Shown here: positions 46,120 through 59,063 of the stretch, piece by piece
Layout of the letters: every line of letters begins with the position of its first letter
Numbering within the stretch: position 1 is the stretch's first letter
Assembly: GCA_932294295.1 (NCBI GenBank)
Contig: OW028575.1
Location: 14,202,058-14,266,057, forward strand
Direction: 5' to 3'
DNA: 64,000 bases
From: Alitta virens
Taxonomy: Eukaryota; Annelida; Polychaeta; Phyllodocida; Nereididae
The notes under the pieces: model-generated
What the model saw: the letters and a program-made list of their open reading frames with translations, nothing else
Database searches by the model: none
Told to the model about the DNA's origin: nothing
Position numbers and translations under genes: made by a program

Positions 46120-48400
46120 CATAAAGTCCTGTCATGTACAGTCAGTGTCACGCTGGCTGGGTGAAGGCAGTGCCCTAATGAGTTGAATCTCCTGCTCCTT
46201 AAAATGAATTCTCCCAAGCAGAAATACTGCTACAGTAAATTGATTTTTTTATTTCTTAAAAAATTCAAGGGAAAGCTACATTAGTATTTAGGAAGAGTGC
46301 AAAATTTTAAATCAATATCTTTTGTCGTTTTGGCTAGAAAGATTATAGAAGAAGTCAAGCGTCTAGTTTTTAAATGATTACAGTTGTATATCTAAACAAC
46401 TATTGAACTTATTACCTCCAAAATGTGATATGCTTTAGATTTGGTACAATTACTATTGTTAGACAAACTTTTGTGTTGAACTTCCATCATACTGTGTCTG
46501 CTGGAAATTGCTTTTTCATTTTGCGCATTTTTCTGAAACCGCATTTCTGAAAGGCCATAACAAGAATATTTCATTTTATGTATGAGGTCTACAATATGGG
46601 CTCCATAAGTAGCAGTAAAAAGTCTTTCTTGGTCACAAAGGGAAGACCTAATAATACTGCTGGATACCAGTAGAGCGTTGTGTTTGATTCTGGCGCCAAA
46701 TACTATAGGACGGAGGTATTAGTTAGTCAATGATGTCATCAAACCAGCTGACACTTTCAAAAAAAATCCCAATTGAAAGATCTTATAGACCTAGCAGGAT
46801 TTATCTTCAGTATAAGTGACGCAACAAATATAATGCTATGCTGTTTTTTATTTCGCCTTTTGATAGCCAGCCACACTGACATATCTTGACTATGTTTTAC
46901 AAAATTTGGAAAAATATTATTTCTTGAGTGTTTATATAGAGTATGCGATGAACCGAAACGATTGTCACTTGGCCTACATAGCCTGTTATGCAATGCTAAT
47001 TAGAGTCCAAGATGTCCTATTTTTTAACTCTTGAATGTCTTCATTTGTTCAGTGTTCCCGTGGGTTATTACTAAGGCAACTTTTTTTGCGTGATTTCTTT
47101 GCAAACTTTCTATAATTCTAGGGCAATTGAGTCAGCTATATGACCAGTTATCGCACACGGACATAGAGAAATATTATGTCTTTGCTTATGACTGAAGAGA
47201 TTGCGCCTGAAAATTGGCTTTATTCTTCAAATCGTCAATGTTGACAAAAGTTAATTTTTGAAAATGCCTCATGGGCTGAACAAACCTATGGTTTGGAATG
47301 ATGGATCAGTCTAATAAGGCAGGCCTATAAACTACAAATATAATAGTAGACCCAATAATAATTAAATAGGGTGTAGGCCTATGTATTATTACCATGTATA
47401 TATATACAATCGGACGCTTCGGTCATTTTTCGGATGTTTCGGGAGTCGGACGTTTCGGAAATCGGACATTCCGCAAATTTTCCGACTCGGACGGTTAGGT
47501 ATTCGGACGTTTTGACTAGTATTCATTTATGACAGGATAACAGCAATGGCGTTCCTTTGATTACACTGTATAATTAATTGCAGAGGCCTCAACAAGTTTG
47601 TGTACACATGTTTTGTGGCGAAAAACTAATTTTACACGTGTTATTCCTGCAGACAGTGCAGAACTTTCGTAAATATCGACCACATTTCTGAGAAAAAGCG
47701 CGAGCGATAATTACAACCTCATCATGCATCACCCGCCAACGTGTAACATTTTGCGAGTTCCCTGAGTACTCTAAACGCGATGTCGTTAAATTTCACACCA
47801 TTTACAGTATGTCTAAAGTACTGTCACTTAAATTATTTACCTGGAGAGGTGGCTAATTCAGACCTTGCATGAATTCAAGAGCCCGCGCGTTCCAAGTTTC
47901 AGAAATAAGATGTCACAGACAGAGGGCGCTGAAGATCTAAAACGACAGTGGCGGCCTCACTGGAGATGGAACATTACGATTGATTAGTCATATATAGAAA
48001 TTTCCTCCAGTGGTCACCGGGACCTTCTCTGCGTATATAGAATTGTAGCTAATTGTCTCCCTAGCCTCCCCCCCCCCAAGACTTTTAATAATTAAAATCC
48101 AGCAGCAGCTTTGGACCCCATTGGGGGGGGGGGGGGGGTGATTTATAAGCCTAACTATTATCCCTGAATTTCTATACCTAAATTGTTCCCTCCACGAACT
48201 TGAATATTTTTGTTATCTAAATAAAAAACAGTTCATCATTGACAATTCGGTGCAGCGCAGTCATGTGCATCACCAATGAATCCCACTACTCCTTTACAAT
48301 CTTTCCTTTTTTGACCACTAAGACCTGCTTTAGCTGTGTATATGTGAGTACTTTACATGTTCTGAAGCTAAATTAAATAAAAAATTACTAAAAACCATGT
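46120..48400. other. Intergenic stretch upstream of RNF216
   Basis: No exon was supported. A short array of CGGACGTTTCGG-like motifs lies at 47409-47515. C and G runs lie at about 48068 and 48125. The RNF216 promoter and any 5' UTR exon should lie in the right part of its 5' flank. Confidence 0.35.
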
Positions 48401-48419
48401 AATCAAATACCAACAGTAC

Positions 48420-48425
48420 TTTATT
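48420..48425 (-). terminator. Polyadenylation signal of the two-pass membrane protein gene
   Basis: Minus-strand AATAAA (plus TTTATT), about 790 bp after the stop codon. Confidence 0.5.
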
Positions 48426-49213
48426 TCATTCAAGTTCATAAATTAACATGATTACGCGCATGAACTCTTGAGCATTCTTCTCCAAATACAATCTTTGTGT
48501 TGAATAGAAAATTCATTTAACATAAGAAAAACAATACAGCATGAAACAGCAAAACCACAACAAATTATTAATTTAAGAATTTATGCTTAAACTTTAAAAA
48601 TAAAAAGGGAAATTCATTAGTTTCAAAAGAACGTCTGGAGTAAATGACAATTAAACAAATTTGTTTCAAAATAACATCTGAGTAAATGAACCAAACATAT
48701 ATTATATACCTAAATTAATCATTTAAGTTAAACAAGTAATACTGATAACCATGTGAAGTTCCTTTTGCACAAAGTGAAGCAGAATCCATCATCATAAGTC
48801 CATACCAAGAGTTATGTTATTCAATACTGCACACATTTGCATATTTGTATTCTGCAAAAAAATACACCAGTAAACAAACACCCTTTTGAATTTTTAACAT
48901 TGCCTAGCAATATCGTTAGCAACAAGTGCAAAGCATAAGCACAGTATAACACAATGACCTGAATAGTTGTAAACTTGTATTACATTTAAATGCATAACAA
49001 AAAAATTACAACCCACCTTGTAAGGTGAACATATAAACATAATAATTTTATACTGAACAACTTACAAATAAATACTGTGTCAACAGGACACCACCATCAG
49101 GACAATACGAGTAATTTGTTTGTTAATCAGAAACTGTACCAAATAACAAGTCACACCACAATAACCGAGAAACAGTACTTCTTTAGAAGATAGCAGATTA
49201 GGCAGACTTAGAG

Positions 49214-52200
49214 TCAGATCTTGTTTACGGACATGGCTTCATCATAGGTGGGTGGACGGGCATTTTGATAATCTTGGGGAGGTGCACTTGGCGGTGCAAT
49301 AGGAGCTGGAGGAGCAAACGAGGTTCTGCAAAAAAAAATATAATAATAAAATCCATGAACCAGTCTTAATAGGCACAAGCAAGACCACTGTTTTTTTTTC
49401 TTTTTCAGTTGTTGGCTATATAATATGTATCTGTTGAAATGTAATACAAATCTGTTTACTTTTAATGAAAATTTGTTGGGTTACACATAATCATAACTGA
49501 CATATGATGTATTTGTACATGTACGCAATTAATCTTCATATTTGTAAGTGAGACATATGTCTCAGGTGGCTGATTTTAACTTACTGTTGGCTTGTACTTG
49601 TCACAGGCATGAAGTGCGGATTGTATGGCAGGTTTTCAGTAGCAGTGGATGAGGCAGGATAAGCAGCTCTAGGACCTTGGCTGGTAATTGCAGGATATGG
49701 TTGAGCAGGTTGATAGTGAGGTCCAGATGTCGGAGGCAAAGCAGCAATTGATGGTGCAGGGTAGAAACTATGTTGAGGATATGTGGGCAAGGGTCCCGGG
49801 TTTGACACGGCAGGATAAGGCTGATTTGAGGGATAAATAGGGACTGATGAAGTAGGAGGATAGTTTGGGACAGAAGTCTGTGGTACAGGAGTATTTGATG
49901 GTCCCAAGTTATAGCCTTGTTGAGGGTTCATTGGCAGGTATCCACCAGAAGTAGGTCGAGTTCCGGGATTCGGAGGCAGGTACCCAACTTGGGGTCCCTG
50001 TGTCGCAGAGGAAGAATGTTGCGTAGATTTTTTGCGTCTTTTCCGCCGATTCCTTCCCTGTCTGTCTCCCTGCCCATGTCTATCTCCCTACAATGTGCAA
50101 ATAATTGTAAACTGGCTATGCAAAATGTAAAGTGATATTGACACTTTGCAAATTCTATTAAAAAATACAATCAACAATTTCAAATCTATATTAAGCCAGG
50201 ACTCTATATGAGCACTGACTGCCCCTGAGGAACTGCATGTGTACATGACAAACTCACCTCAACTGTGGCAATAACTATTCCTGGATCTTTCTTGCAACAT
50301 AGTGAAAAACACGACGAACACATCCAAATTCCTATTATGAGACATACTGCTCCAAGTCCCAGTACACACATGCCAACACTGCAATAAAATGTAGTGTCCT
50401 CTTAGTGTCATGCAATATATTAACTGTAGTACAGCTTGTTTTGCAATCAAAACATCACCACATAAATACTTCTATGGTAAAAGCCTCTTATATGAAGCTT
50501 GAGAGATATTAATGTGACAAGAAAGTAAAAATATTTTTAACAGTCCTGATCTCCTTGCAAACACATGCTTTTTCACACAAATATAGCGCTGCTCTGCAGC
50601 AAACCTCAGCGAACATGCATCAAAATTCTGGTTGAAGCTGATGCATGATTTCACTAATGAACCAGATAATTGCCCTTATCATCTCAACATAGGTAAATAT
50701 TTATCAAATCAACAGTTCAGTGTGCAATACAACTTGCTGACAGCTTGGCTGCTTCTGAGCATGGGAATATGCTTATACCCGTTTATGTTGCTAATATATG
50801 AAACATCATATTGTTAACAAAAACGTCTTTTACACCCCAGTACTGGCCGTTAAGCAAGATGACAGCACGAGATTACGAGCCAATTCGAGAGCAATTCAGT
50901 AGCCAAAGAGGAAAAAATTATATGTCTGAGTCCCATATTATTTAAGACACATTTTTCAGTATATGTCTTATTTCCATAGAATATGGCAAAACAAGGATCA
51001 TGATGTTAAAATAATACTTATCATTGCACTTAAGAGGCATTTTCTGAGAAAATCGACCCAGGGGTGGAATGTGACATTTTGTACAAGGTAAAATAACATC
51101 ATTGATAAAATTTTAGACCCCTAGTCCCAATGGTTGCCATTGAAACAGAGCTGATCATATCTGCCCCCCTGGAGCTCCAAAAATACTGAGAAAAATGTAA
51201 CAAGGCAATTTTATTTATACTTATTTAGATGCCATGGTAAAAATAACCAGCCATAATTTTCATATGAATCCTCATCTTTTCATGGAACAGGTCACCTGGG
51301 CTAATACTTTCTCTTGTGAGCTATGCTGAAAGCAGGAAGCAGACACCATGTGCACAGTATATATGACTGTCTGAAAACATGGCAATTTTTAAAGTTGATA
51401 TTTTCAAATGGAGATGCTCACCAGCACAAACCAATTACCTGTTGCCCCATACCTTGAACAATACATTTCCATAATCAAATCATGGTGCTCTTATAAAATT
51501 AACTTGCTAGCATCATTGGCTATAAAGAGTTTTTGTAAATGTTTGGAGGCAAAATGTAATCTTTGAAATAAGTTTGCAGCACATCTAACATGCCTAATTA
51601 ATTAATACTAGTCTATAATAACATTCATATGTAAGAAAATTTATTAGCTTTCATTTGGTACCTTCATTAATGCTATGTCTATATCCAAGCAAAAGTTATG
51701 CCATAAAAAAGACAAAAACATCACTCACTGACTCCTTCAAGTTGAGGCATAGTTAACTGATAGTGTTGGAAAAGTTGAAATGTTAAATAATGCAACTAAC
51801 AGGGGTGTAGCTCATCATGGGCAACTTCTGAAAATCAATCAAATACCCCAAAAAGGGAGCCCAAATTCTGTCCTGTCTATCCCAGTGCAATATATAATGG
51901 TGTCTTTGAATTAATTGAAGGACACAATATTTTCTGAACAAAAGTATAAATAATAATGAATTATGCAATTTTGTGTAATGTAACACCACGGCTTTAATTC
52001 TTTGTTGCAATAATGACAGTCACAGTTATGAACATAAAAGTTCTTATCTATAAAATTGACACGGGCTAGGACTATGTTCTGCAAGACCCTCAAACAGCCG
52101 CAATTTCCTATATTTTCAATGTTAAATTCTCAAAATATTTATGGCTCTATAAGCTTCGTTTCTCGAGAGCACGAAGAGTTTATTTCTAGAATTGAAAGTA

Positions 52201-53415
52201 GAAATGTTATCTCACCTGCTGAAATTCTGTAACAAGTGTTAAAATAAAGCTTTAAAATGTTGAAGTACTATAATATAGATGTTTGACTGCAATATTTCAT
52301 GCTAATAGTATCTTGGCTGTGGAGCTTTGGAAAATATGAATTTTGCACATTTTATCTTCATTATAATATTTCTGTATTATTTATGCTTTGATGGGACCCC
52401 CAAAATCCCCAACTACACTATTTTAAAATATTCTAGACACATTTCATGCATGTAGGGGCAGGGATGGACAATGGATGTGTTTTGTTTTGCCTGTAAGGCC
52501 TGGATTTATACTGCCTAAATTGCCTATTGTTTATGTATATTTTTGATTTACAATATCCTATACACAAAGAATATGGGAATGAGGTGATCAAATATGAAGT
52601 CATATAGTATATACTTTAATTCTTCATAATTGTTTCTTCATAATTGTTTTTGAATGTCATTGTAAATTATGATTGTAATAAAAAAAATGTTCCAGAATTT
52701 CCCATGTGGTAAAAAAAGTAGGACAAACGTGTCAATATGAAGTTTAAAAAGTTGAAGTACTATAATTTAGACATGTAAATGTGAGATTTCATCCATGTAG
52801 GACTAATAGCATCTGAGATGTGGAATCAAGGAAAAATAGGAATTTTTTTTCTTTTCACATTTTCCCCTTCAATTGTATTAAATTTATGGTCATGAGACCT
52901 CCATGCTCGTAGGTGGACTAGTGTCCGAATACTGCTCCGGAAATGAAAACAATGAATTTTTTCCGATTTTCCTTAATTTTGTGTAACATGTGACTATCAA
53001 AAGGGACAACTAGGCTATAAAGACTAGTGATGTAACAAATTTGATCAATGTATATGCAGTAGTGTCCGAGTTCTGCTCCAGAAACGTAGTGTGATGCCCG
53101 CCCGCCTCCAGACAGACATCATTTTGCTAGAGTAACAATACCTCTTCGAACGAATACTCATTCACTGAGGTAAAAATTCTAAGAGATCCGATCCAGTAAC
53201 TATTATTGATTAAATGGCAATGTCATGGTTGAGACAAGCAATGAAAATGCTGGTTAATTAAGAAATTCTTACATTCCCCAGTCATTGTTGACATTTTCTT
53301 GGAAGGCAATTATAATAACTCCTGGGAGAACGATAACTGTTCCAAACACAATCAGAAGAACACTGCAGACTCCATGGGCTCCTGCCCTAGCTAGCCTGCC
53401 GGCTCTTGCTGGCAT
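49214..53415 (-). CDS. Two-pass membrane protein with Pro/Tyr-rich tail and PPxY motif
   Basis: Four exons: 53415-53273, 50378-50258, 50087-49585 and 49325-49214. They total 879 nt (292 residues) with all phases matching. The start is an ATG giving MPARAGRLARAG. Two membrane segments follow at about residues 16-37 (VCSVLLIVFGTVIVLPGVII) and 50-70 (GMCVLGLGAVCLIIGIWMCS), joined by a short polar loop (FQENVNNDWG). A Cys-rich juxtamembrane stretch (CSSCFSLCCKK), a basic patch (RNRRKRRKK) and about 190 residues rich in Pro, Tyr, Ser and Gln come next. The tail ends ARPPTYDEAMSVNKI, where PPTY is a PPxY site of the kind bound by WW domains of NEDD4-type ligases. The hairpin topology puts the tail in the cytosol. 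I do not recognise the family; an adaptor role is inference. Confidence 0.8.
50400..53270. other. Large first intron of the membrane-protein gene, with diverged duplications
   Basis: GTTGAAGTACTATAAT and a following block around TTTCATGCTAATAGTATC recur about 490 bp apart (52259 and 52751). TAGTGTCCGA(A/G)T(A/T)CTGCTCC occurs at about 52919 and 53062. No exon is supported. Confidence 0.4.
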
Positions 53416-54360
53416 TTTCACATCTGAAAAGGAATAACACATTTAAGGTACTTTGTTTCGTAGTGTGAAATACATGGTAAGTAATCCAACCCTCCTATAT
53501 TGTGCCTCTAATGGGGAGGAAAAGTACCACGAGGTCACTGACACCGAAGCAGATATAAGTATGGTTTGATGATGTCATCTATTTTGTGACATAATCCATG
53601 AAACAATAATCGTGTACTGGCATCATCTATAGATTGTACTTTATTTGCTAAGGTGGCAGAGCCCTCAGCCACTTTTCCTCCCCCATTAACATGATCCTCT
53701 GCACTCTGCTGACAATGCCCAAGTCTGAGGGAGGCTGGTCGACAGGTTGGCCTCAGCCCTGACTGGCTCTCGGTCAAAAAGGCTGCACCCTTCACAGAAA
53801 AGTTACAACTGAACTGCTGAGAGATGTGGGGTAAATAATATACCAGTGCAGTGCCCCCTTCACCAAATGATTGTTTCAATAAGACACTACTACTCCACTA
53901 GTACTAGACAGTAAGACACTCAAGAAATAACTTCACATGTAGACATTTATGCTTTAGCCATTCAACTTTGCTGTTATCCATTCCCTTGAAACTAGTAAAT
54001 TGACAAGGACATCCCTAAAACACTTAAAACCTTGAAAACGTGTGCTCTTTCATTTTACCTCTCTGTTTTTGTGAGCGATATTAACCACAGTGCAATCGCG
54101 CGCATGCTCGTTGAATACTTCCTTTGTAAATATCACAGCATGGATTGAGTGTTGGAGGAGGGTGTGACACCTGACTTATATTGCTCTTTGAATGACCAGT
54201 GGGTATTAAAAGCAAATTCGAATCTTTTTTGTAGTAGGTAAGAATACTGCAGCAACCATCTATAGATCTCAGCCTGTCACTAAGTGAGACATCGATGACT
54301 TTTAATTTTATGTTTGACAGCTAGCTGACACCTGATTCTGACTCATATATCTGAGGGATT
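53416..54360. promoter_or_regulatory. Shared divergent 5' flank between the membrane-protein gene and CYB5D2
   Basis: The two start codons point away from each other with 945 bp between them. No TATA box is obvious. Both promoters, or a bidirectional one, must lie here unless the genes have distant 5' exons. Confidence 0.4.
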
Positions 54361-55529
54361 ATGGCTTTAGTAAAAAGCATTTTGATTATTTCAACTGTGA
54401 TAGCAATTTTGGCAATTGCAGCAACCGTGTTTGTTCCAACTGCTCAACTTGAGAATGTTTTAAGAGATTATCTGCCTGAGGGAATTGCTCAAAAACTTTC
54501 TGGTTTTCTGGAAAAACATTTATCCAACAATAAAGGTCCACATGTGTTCAGCAAAGAAGAGTTACAAAAATATATAGGAATAGAAGGAAGCCCTGGTTTA
54601 TATTTAGCAATTCTTGGAGAAGTTTTTGATGTGGCAAAAGGGGAAAAACATTATGGTCCGAACGGTGGCTACCATTTCTTCACAGGTAAAAAGAGACATG
54701 ATGATTGTTGGACCCTTGAACAAAAATCAATTTCATATATATATATTAATTGAAATTTCAATAATATGCAATTTTTTCTTGCAGGAAAGGATGCAACAAA
54801 AGCATTTATTACAGGTGAATTTAATGATGAAGGCCTTGTTGAAGATGTGACTGATCTCTCCAATACTCAGCAAGTAGAGCTTGAAGAGTGGTTGAATTTC
54901 TACAAAAGAGATTACATTTATAAAGGTATGTTACAATATTGCTAGACAGTATTTCATTTATTAGAAATGTTAGGTCTGTATAATATTTCTAATTTCTGAG
55001 CTCTTTTACAGGTGTTCTTGATGGTCATTACTATGACTCCTCTGGTAAACCAAAGCCCTCCTTGGGGAAAGTTCATGAATGCATCAAGTTAGGAAAAGTG
55101 GACAAGGAAAAGGAGGCAGAAGATGGAAGGAAATTCCCTTCTTGCAACTCAGAATGGACCCAAGCATCTGGTGGTCGAATTTGGTGTTCTAATCGAAGGT
55201 GATTTACTCACATTTGTGGCTCAATCTATTTGTCAATACTTTAAACACTTGAATATGCTGCTATGTCTTTAATTCGATGCAAAACCTATGCATATCCACA
55301 TGGTTTTTTCTTTCTGTTTTTAAGTGGAGGTATTCAACGAGATTGGGTTGGAGTCCCAAGAATTTACCACAAACCAGGATCAAAGTCTACAAGATGTGCT
55401 TGCATAAGAACTACAGGTCCTTCCACTGACCAACCAGACAAAAAATCTAACAGAGGCGACCTTGATCATCCCAATTTCAAACCTTATACTGACTGTGATG
55501 AGCTGTCAATTTCTTGTAAGCTTCCTTAA
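54361..55529 (+). CDS. CYB5D2: Neuferricin (cytochrome b5 domain-containing protein 2)
   Basis: Exons 54361-54685, 54785-54925, 55012-55198 and 55325-55529 give 858 nt (285 residues), all in phase. The N-terminus has a signal anchor (ILIISTVIAILAIAATVF). A cytochrome b5-like haem-binding domain follows at about residues 62-160 (FSKEELQKYIG, then YLAILGEVFDVAKGEKHYGP, AFITGEFNDEGLV). The C-terminal part is specific to neuferricin: [37 protein letters not shown] and NRGDLDHPNF. The order and spacing match vertebrate CYB5D2 (about 264 residues), with a slightly longer N-terminus. Vertebrate neuferricin is a secreted or membrane-linked haem-binding protein related to PGRMC-type MAPR proteins and promotes neurogenesis; this is family knowledge. 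Confidence 0.95.
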
Positions 55530-55772
55530 ACTCAGCCTTAGTTTTGTGTGTGTGTGTGTGTAATTTTGTTATGCATTCATTGGATCTACTGGAGTATAAA
55601 GATATTTGTCCAAAATGTGCATGTAACAGTTTATTATTTTATTGACAAATTTCTTTTTTGTGTACTTGTTTAGAAAGATAATCTTATTGTTTAGTTTGTG
55701 AGTCTTCTTTGATCAATTGCACAATGTGCACATTGGATATTGATAAAATATTTGCACATATTAAAAGTTTTC

Positions 55773-55778
55773 AATAAA
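55773..55778 (+). terminator. Polyadenylation signal of CYB5D2
   Basis: AATAAA lies 244 bp after the stop codon. Confidence 0.7.
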
Positions 55779-55904
55779 CATTCTTATAACCTGGTGATTA
55801 TTTCCTCTTAAGCGCAAATACGTAACAATTTGTAAAAAAAATCACGGCCTAGGGCTGAAGTCTTTGCTAATAAATGCCTGTGTATATTTTGTAAGCATGA
55901 CTGC

Positions 55905-56705
55905 TCAGCCAGGTCATACAAGATCTAGACCCACATGGCCTGAGCATGGAGGTACTCAACCTATTGGGCATGGTCATAAATGATATAGACCCATTTGGCA
56001 TGGTCGTATTGGATTGTGATTGATTTGATCCATTTGGCATGATCATACAGGAAATTGGCCCAGTCAATCAGGACCTTTTCCCTTTTGGCCTGGAAATACT
56101 GGATCACGACCCATTTGGCCTGGTTATGGGGAAATTGACCCATTTGCCTAGTCATAGAAGATTTAGACCCATTTGGGTCTTGTAGGATTGAGATCAAATT
56201 GGCATGATCATGCATGAACTAGACCCATTTGGCCTGATCACGTAGGATCACGACTCATTTGGTCTGATCATACAGGATCTTGACCCATTTGGCCTGGTCA
56301 TGCAGGATCACGATTCATTCCTGGTCATGGATGACATTGACCCATTTGGCTTTATCCTGGATGACTTCAACTTATTTGGTAGGATCAATTTGGCCTTGTC
56401 ATGGAAGATCATCCATTTGCCCTGGTCATGGATGACCTTGACCCATTTGGCCAGGTCATGCAGGATGACAACCAAATGGCCATACATGCAGGATAACACA
56501 TTTGCTATGGTTATGGTGAACCTTGACCTATTTGGCCTGGTCATACAGGACCTTGACCCTTTTGGCCAGGTGAAATAGGATCTTTACCCTTTTTTTTTGC
56601 CTAGTAATGGAGGACCTTAGCATATTTGGCCTGGTTATATAGGATCGACCAAATTGGCCTGGTATGGAGGAGTTTCGATCCATTTGGCCTGGTGATGCAA
56701 GATTC
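55905..56705. repeat. Degenerate minisatellite, about 30-bp unit, about 26 copies
   Basis: The unit reads roughly GACCCATTTGGCCTGGTCAT plus a CAGGATCTT-like rest. Lengths vary from 27 to 33 bp but many units are exactly 30. This keeps frames open on both strands (such as repeated FGL and AKW motifs), an artefact of the period and not evidence for a protein. It lies just past the CYB5D2 polyA signal. Confidence 0.85.
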
Positions 56706-56719
56706 TTAATAGACAAATA

Positions 56720-58070
56720 GGAGAATTTTTTTAACATTTTATTCAACAACACTGACTTAATAGGTATTTCAGTGATATCACAAACTGCATAGTTAGCTAA
56801 GCATGACACTCTTGAGGTCAGAAATTTCATTTCATGTTTAACAAGATTCAGATAATTAACTCAATATCCACAGACAAGGCATATCCTTTATATTGAATAG
56901 CGCGACTATTTTCATAGGGCACATGACACCTATTTGACCAGATGTAGACATAGACTAACCAGAAATAACTTTTTGACTGCTAATCACCCATTGTTACACC
57001 CATTGTTATATTCAGTGTTAAATTGTTCAAAATGTTGGTGTTAGCAATTGTTACTGCAAAATTAGTAATTCATTATCTCTGTTTTAGCATACACACTAGT
57101 GAAACATGAAAAGTAATCTGGCTTACATGGCACAAAAAAATGGGGTCAATTTAGATTGGCCCTTCACCGGAATTGTACATCGAGCATATCACAACTTATT
57201 TCTCAAGTTTCTAATATATATTTTGAATCGAACTCCAAGATATCCAAAAACATTACTTGATATTGTTGAATTTGTTTTACCCACTAAATATTGATTTTCT
57301 TTTAGAGTAAACAAAATGTGACACAACAATTAAGTATTCGGTACATGTATATATCACAAGTTTTCTCTGAAAAAAAAAACCACAAAAATAGGTAAAAGAT
57401 TGCCGTAGTACATTTTTGAAAATAAATTATTATATCTTCTTGATTTGCTTAAAGCAATTATAAACTAAAAATTGAAACATGGGAACCTCAACAATCAAAT
57501 TTTCATCTGTTTCTTCTACTTATTCAGACCTGCTCCCCATATACACAAACTATCCACTAAATTGGAGAGAAAAAACCCTCAAAACACAACCATAGGCCTA
57601 TGTATAATTGTATATGATCCCTGGGAATTGTAAATTAGTTGTGTACACAATCACTTATGTACCTAAAATCATAACAAAAGTGCATGAAATGGTTCACACA
57701 GAAACCTTTTTTTATAAACTGTGCTTGGATAATACTCACTTTTAAACATAACAAAAAGCATTTATATAAAATTACAAGGGTAACCTAAAAAATATTGGAA
57801 GCATACATGATCTTACCATAATCATTTTGGAAGATGAAGTCCTTTTCATAACAACTAATAAAAAAGACTATGTCACCCATTGAAACTGAATAGAAGCAGA
57901 CTGTTATGAACTATAGGTTCAGTAAGCTGAAACATAAAATTATGTGTTGACAGAAGATCCACAAAGAACGAACTTTCTTTACATCAGTGATAGTTAATTA
58001 TAATCAATACACATCGATCACATTTCTGTTACTGTTAGTATAATACATATGTATAATATACTTTCATCAG
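56720..58070. other. AT-rich intergenic stretch
   Basis: No exon or known repeat was seen. Confidence 0.4.
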
Positions 58071-58094
58071 TTATCACATATCATTGCGTATGAT

Positions 58095-58950
58095 AAAGGA
58101 GAAGGCGTGATATTCACCAATAGAGAAGTAGAACTTTCCTCTATTCCTATCGATTACGTTAAAATAAAATCTATTGACGTTTCCCAGAAAACTTCTATTG
58201 GTGTCTCTATTTCTTCTATAGAAGAATAGAGGAAATAGATTAAATAGACTTCTATCATAGAATTTCTGTTCCATTTATTTTGTCATACAAAATTAGACCT
58301 TAATAGATTATAAGAAATCAGACCTCACAATGATCTATCTCTATTCTACAATAGAGATTAGAAATAGACATCTATTTACTGTTTAGATTTCTATTTTATC
58401 TATAGAAGAAGATGAAATATAATTCTATCATAAAGCTTCAAAAATAGAGGTATATAGATGGATATCTATTATAATTTCTATTCCATTCTATTTATCCATC
58501 AGAAATCACTTCTATAGATTCGATAGATTTCATCGAATCTATAGTGATATGGATATCTATTTTTTCTATTCTTCTATTTTACAGTAGGGAATAGAAATAG
58601 ATCTAATTATACTTCTATTTTATCTATAGAAGCATAGAGGAAATAGATAAAGTAGATCTCTATCATAGAAGCTACAAAAATAGAGGAAGAGAGATAGATA
58701 TCTATTAGAATCTCTATTCCATCTATTTAGCCATCAGAATCAGACCTCTATAGATTCTAGAGAATCTATAGAGATGTGGATCTCAATTTTTTTAAATTTT
58801 CTATTTTACAGTAGAGAATAGATAAAGAATTCTTTTTATACTAATACTATAGAATCTATAGAGAAGTGGATCTCTATTTCTTCTATTCCCCTATTTGGTA
58901 GAAATAGAAATATATATCAATTCAAATATCTACTTCCTCTATTATATTGA
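58095..58950. repeat. TCTAT/ATAGA dyad-rich satellite, units of about 184-224 bp
   Basis: The whole stretch is built from TCTAT and its complement ATAGA. The anchor CTATTT(T/C)(A/T)TCTATAGAAG recurs at about 58207, 58391 and 58615, each followed by an ATAGAGGAAATAGAT-like arm. It has further partial copies to 58.95 kb. Each unit contains several inverted repeats, for example TTCTATAGAA and AATCTATAGA. It sits just downstream of AACS and may lie in its 3' UTR or flank. Confidence 0.8.
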
Positions 58951-59063
58951 TGAATATTGCACCTTTATGTGATAAAGAGGGTTATGAATACAGACTTAAA
59001 ATACAATGTGATTTCTTATCATATGCTTATTGACCCCATTAAAAACTACTGTTGCACAGTTCC

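Noticed and set aside
53535..53879. 114-residue minus-strand frame upstream of the membrane-protein gene
   Set aside because: No domain, no signal peptide, and it lies in the shared 5' flank; no splice support.
56300..56830. Frames on both strands in the 30-bp minisatellite
   Set aside because: Open frames follow from the period being divisible by three; units vary and no start, splice or family signal exists.
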